64,000 nt of DNA from Magicicada septendecula (lineage: Eukaryota; Arthropoda; Insecta; Hemiptera; Cicadidae): the NCBI GenBank assembly GCA_034769895.1, contig CM068373.1:202596134-202660133 (forward strand), written 5' to 3'. Made by a program: the position numbers and the translations under genes. The notes beneath the pieces were generated by a model. The model saw only the letters and a program-made list of their open reading frames with translations, made no database searches and was not told the DNA's origin. Positions 59,690 to 64,000 of the stretch are shown here, piece by piece (position 1 is the first letter of the stretch; every line of letters begins with the position of its first letter).

Positions 59690-60985
59690 TCTTGTTACAA
59701 CAAAAAATGTTTCAGGTAAACTACCCTTCCCCCCTAACCGATCTTCACCAAAATCAATAGGCCTTGAGTCCTCTACAACTCAGGGACATACGTAAAATAT
59801 TATTTGATTCTGTTTGAATTTACGGCAGTTATCGTTCGTCATGAAAAAATTTCTCTTGTTACAACATAAAATGTTGCATGTAAACTATCCCTTTCCCCTT
59901 AACCGATCTTCACAAAAATCAACAGGCCTTGAGTACTCTATAATTTAGGGATGCATGTAAAACATTATTTGATTCTGTTTCAATGTGCGGCAGTTATCGT
60001 TCGTCAAAGAAACAATTAATCTTGTTAAAACATTAAAAGTGGCAGGTAAACTACCCCTTTCCCTTAACCGATATTCACCAAAATCAATAGGCCATGAGTC
60101 CTCTACAAATTAGGCACATATGTAAAAAATCATTTGATTCTGTTTGAATTTGCGGCAGTTATCGCTCTTCATGGAAAACGTTCTCTTGTTACAACATAAA
60201 ATGTTGCTGGTAAACTACCCCTTTCCCATAACTGATTTTCAACAAAATCAACAGACATTGAGTTATCTACAATTGAGGAAGGTATGCACAAAATTATTTG
60301 ATTCTGTTTAAATATGCGGCAGTTATCGTTCGTCATAGAAACAATTACTCTTGTTAAAACATAAAATTGTGACAGGTAAACTACCCCTTTTCCTTAACCG
60401 ATCTTCACCAAAATCAGTCTTTTATAATTGATGAACGTATGCAAAAAAATATTTGATTCTGTTTGAATGTGCGGCAGTTATCGTTCGTCATAGAAAAAAT
60501 TACCGTTGTTAAAACATAAAATGTTGCAGGTAAACTACTCGTTTCCCTTAACGATCTTCACAAAAATCAACAGACATTGAGTTATCTATAGGTCAGGAAG
60601 ATGTGCAAAACATTACTTGATTCTGATTGAATTTACGGCAGTTATCATTCGTCATAAAAAATACCCTTGTTACAACATAAAACGTTGCAGGTAAACTATC
60701 CCTTTCCCTTAACCGATCTTCACCAAACACAAAAGGTCTTGCGTACTCTACAAATAAGAGCTGTATGCAAAACATTATTTGATTCTGTTTGAATTTGCGG
60801 CTGTTATCGTTTGCCATAGAAAAAAATTACCCTTGATTAAAAAAAAATGTTGCAGGTAAACTATCCCTTTCCCTTAACTGATCTTCACCAAAAACAGTAG
60901 TTTTTGAGTACTCTACAAATAAAGACTGTATGCAAAAATTATTTGATTGTTTGAATTTGCGGCTGTTATCGTTTGCCATAGAAAA
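59690..60985. repeat. satellite-like tandem array, about 164 bp unit, 8 copies
   Basis: GGTAAACT anchors recur at 59715, 59879, 60045, 60209, 60375, 60529, 60690 and 60855 (spacings 164, 166, 164, 166, 154, 161, 165). Units share CTTGTTACAACATAAAATG, CCTTTCCCTTAACCGATCTT, ATTTGATTCTGTTTGAAT and GCGGCAGTTATCGTTCGTCA. Unit lengths are not multiples of three, so the minus-strand frames are not a repeat protein. The array runs directly into a CA microsatellite. Confidence 0.95.
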
Positions 60986-60987
60986 AA

Positions 60988-62829
<1,842 letters not shown>

Positions 62830-62830
62830 C

Positions 62831-62878
<48 letters not shown>
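62830..62878. repeat. (ATC)n microsatellite
   Basis: About 15 CAT units. The sequence just after it (62884-63060) is of mixed composition and may be a LINE 3' tail read backwards, since some insect LINEs end in trinucleotide repeats. Not proved. Confidence 0.93.
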
Positions 62879-64000
62879 GCAAGAGTTATACAAAAGTGGT
62901 TTGTTCCGGGCCTAAGCCGATAGACTAGAAATGGTCATTCTAATGCTTCTTGGGATGCCCCATGCCTCTCCGTCGATTTCGGTATATAGTTCAATAGGTG
63001 TTTGAGAATGCTTCAGTCATCGTTTCAGTTAAAAGTTCCAAACATTTTAGCCTATAATGGGGCAGTCCTATCAAATATTCACATAACATTCAGTTTCTTC
63101 CGTACATCGAGATTTATTTTGGGATCAGTATTTGTGAAGAGTATATCATATTACGCTTCCAAGACCTCGTGAAAACGACTGCTCTGCGATTTCGTCCTTA
63201 GAAGTCGGAATTCTCAAACCCATAGACAATGAAGAAATTCAAGCGTGTTTCTTTACTCGTTGATTAAAAAAATGGGGTGGTGAAACTTTCTATATTATTA
63301 AAAAGAATGATATCGTAATAATTTAAAATTAAGGTTAACACACTCCTACTTACCATTGCGTGGCTTCAAGGTTGCGTCATACGTATGTTTGGGATGCAGA
63401 CGTAATTTCTAAGGTTGTGTGAATGAGTTACACACACATTTTTTATGAAGAGAATTAACATTTTAATTTAGTTTTGAATCATTTAAATTTTTTACAAACT
63501 TTACTACATCTGAAATATTTTCGTAAGAATTGATCCTTTGCTTGGGTTACATGATTATCACTCTTATTCTATCTTATACTACAGCTTACCTTATTTTATA
63601 TACACACACACAAGACTGCCCAGCCTGCAATTTTGCACACACACAAACACACAAAAAATTATATAACCCTTAACATTTTTTAATAATATCCCTCCCCGTC
63701 GGCAACGTGGTCCTCGCGTGCACTCCTCATTCCTTTATATTTCTTTTTAGTGTCCGAAAAATATATATATATAACTATGTTCTGCACTTTTACTTGACCG
63801 CGGTCACATACTTTGTTATTGTTAGTTGTTACATTAATTATAAAAATTTGTTTCTGAGCCCGGTTGACGGGCGGCCTGCGCAGGCGGGAGTCGACAACGA
63901 ACTGCCGGCGTCTCTCAGTTCCCCACTCCGGGAGCATTTTAGTCAAGACGACGGACATCAATGCCTTCCAGTTAGTCGTCCCAGTTTCGACTCATACTAG
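62879..64000. other. unassigned; GC-rich patch at the window end
   Basis: AT-rich until 63850, then 63855-64000 is markedly GC-rich (GACGGGCGGCCTGCGCAGGC) and open on the plus strand up to a TAG at 63998. It could be part of an exon or of another repeat. No domain is visible in either strand. Confidence 0.35.

Noticed and set aside
60593..60817. Possible repeat protein read from the satellite on the minus strand
   Set aside because: Unit lengths (154-166) are not multiples of three and the frame is lost between units.
63707..64000. 97-codon plus-strand frame at the window end as a gene
   Set aside because: Only the last 145 bases are GC-rich. No domain, no convincing splice borders, and both strands are open, so it is left unassigned.

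Overview
The window is eukaryotic, AT-rich and repeat-dense. It has spliceosomal-type exon borders, long (CA)n and (GA)n microsatellites, and remnants of hAT, Tc1, mariner, Tigger, Helitron, LINE and LTR elements. Everything fits a large insect genome. A polyneopteran such as a cockroach or termite is a guess from repeat style, not a demonstrated assignment. There are no prokaryotic operons, no CRISPR array, and I recognise no rRNA or tRNA gene.

Layout. 1-5.4 kb: a decayed hAT transposon (1201-4478) with a BED-finger transposase. 5.4-13.2 kb: four short plus-strand exons (5391-5452, 9405-9446, 9754-9846, 13142-13219) that join in one reading frame into an acidic, Glu/Lys-rich protein start, resembling the N-terminal part of insect zinc-finger genes. 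Their introns hold a nearly complete Tc1-like element (6349-7704), a mariner scrap, two LINE scraps and a fold-back element. 14.3-21.3 kb: an LTR element (LTR-A) with 2.1 kb LTRs and only a coiled-coil gag-like frame. 24.1-43.7 kb: one old minus-strand Helitron, split into three pieces by two LTR elements. 45-50 kb: a solo LTR and a decayed Sola-like DNA transposon. 50.8-56.3 kb: a third LTR element of the same family as the two in the Helitron. 56.3-64 kb: microsatellites, a LINE scrap, a hammerhead-like motif, and a satellite of about 164 bp per unit (59690-60985).

The most interesting content is the LTR family represented by Element 1 (25354-32960, plus), Element 2 (33412-43448, minus) and Element 3 (50801-56330, minus), with a related solo LTR at 45182-46476. 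All three have 4-bp target duplications and primer-binding and polypurine sites. Each carries a single gag-like gene (coiled coil, no zinc knuckle seen, C-terminal FDDGG) and no visible protease, reverse transcriptase, RNase H or integrase. In place of pol lie 2-4 kb of noncoding sequence. Elements 1 and 2 share blocks there that look like folded RNA, with stems kept by paired changes, and all three elements share a hairpin directly before the polypurine tract. Element 1 has almost identical LTRs, so it moved recently and was presumably supplied in trans.

The nesting gives a relative history: the Helitron is oldest, Element 2 landed in it, a Tigger element landed in the gag gene of Element 2, and Element 1 is the youngest insertion. 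No complete host gene can be called in this window.
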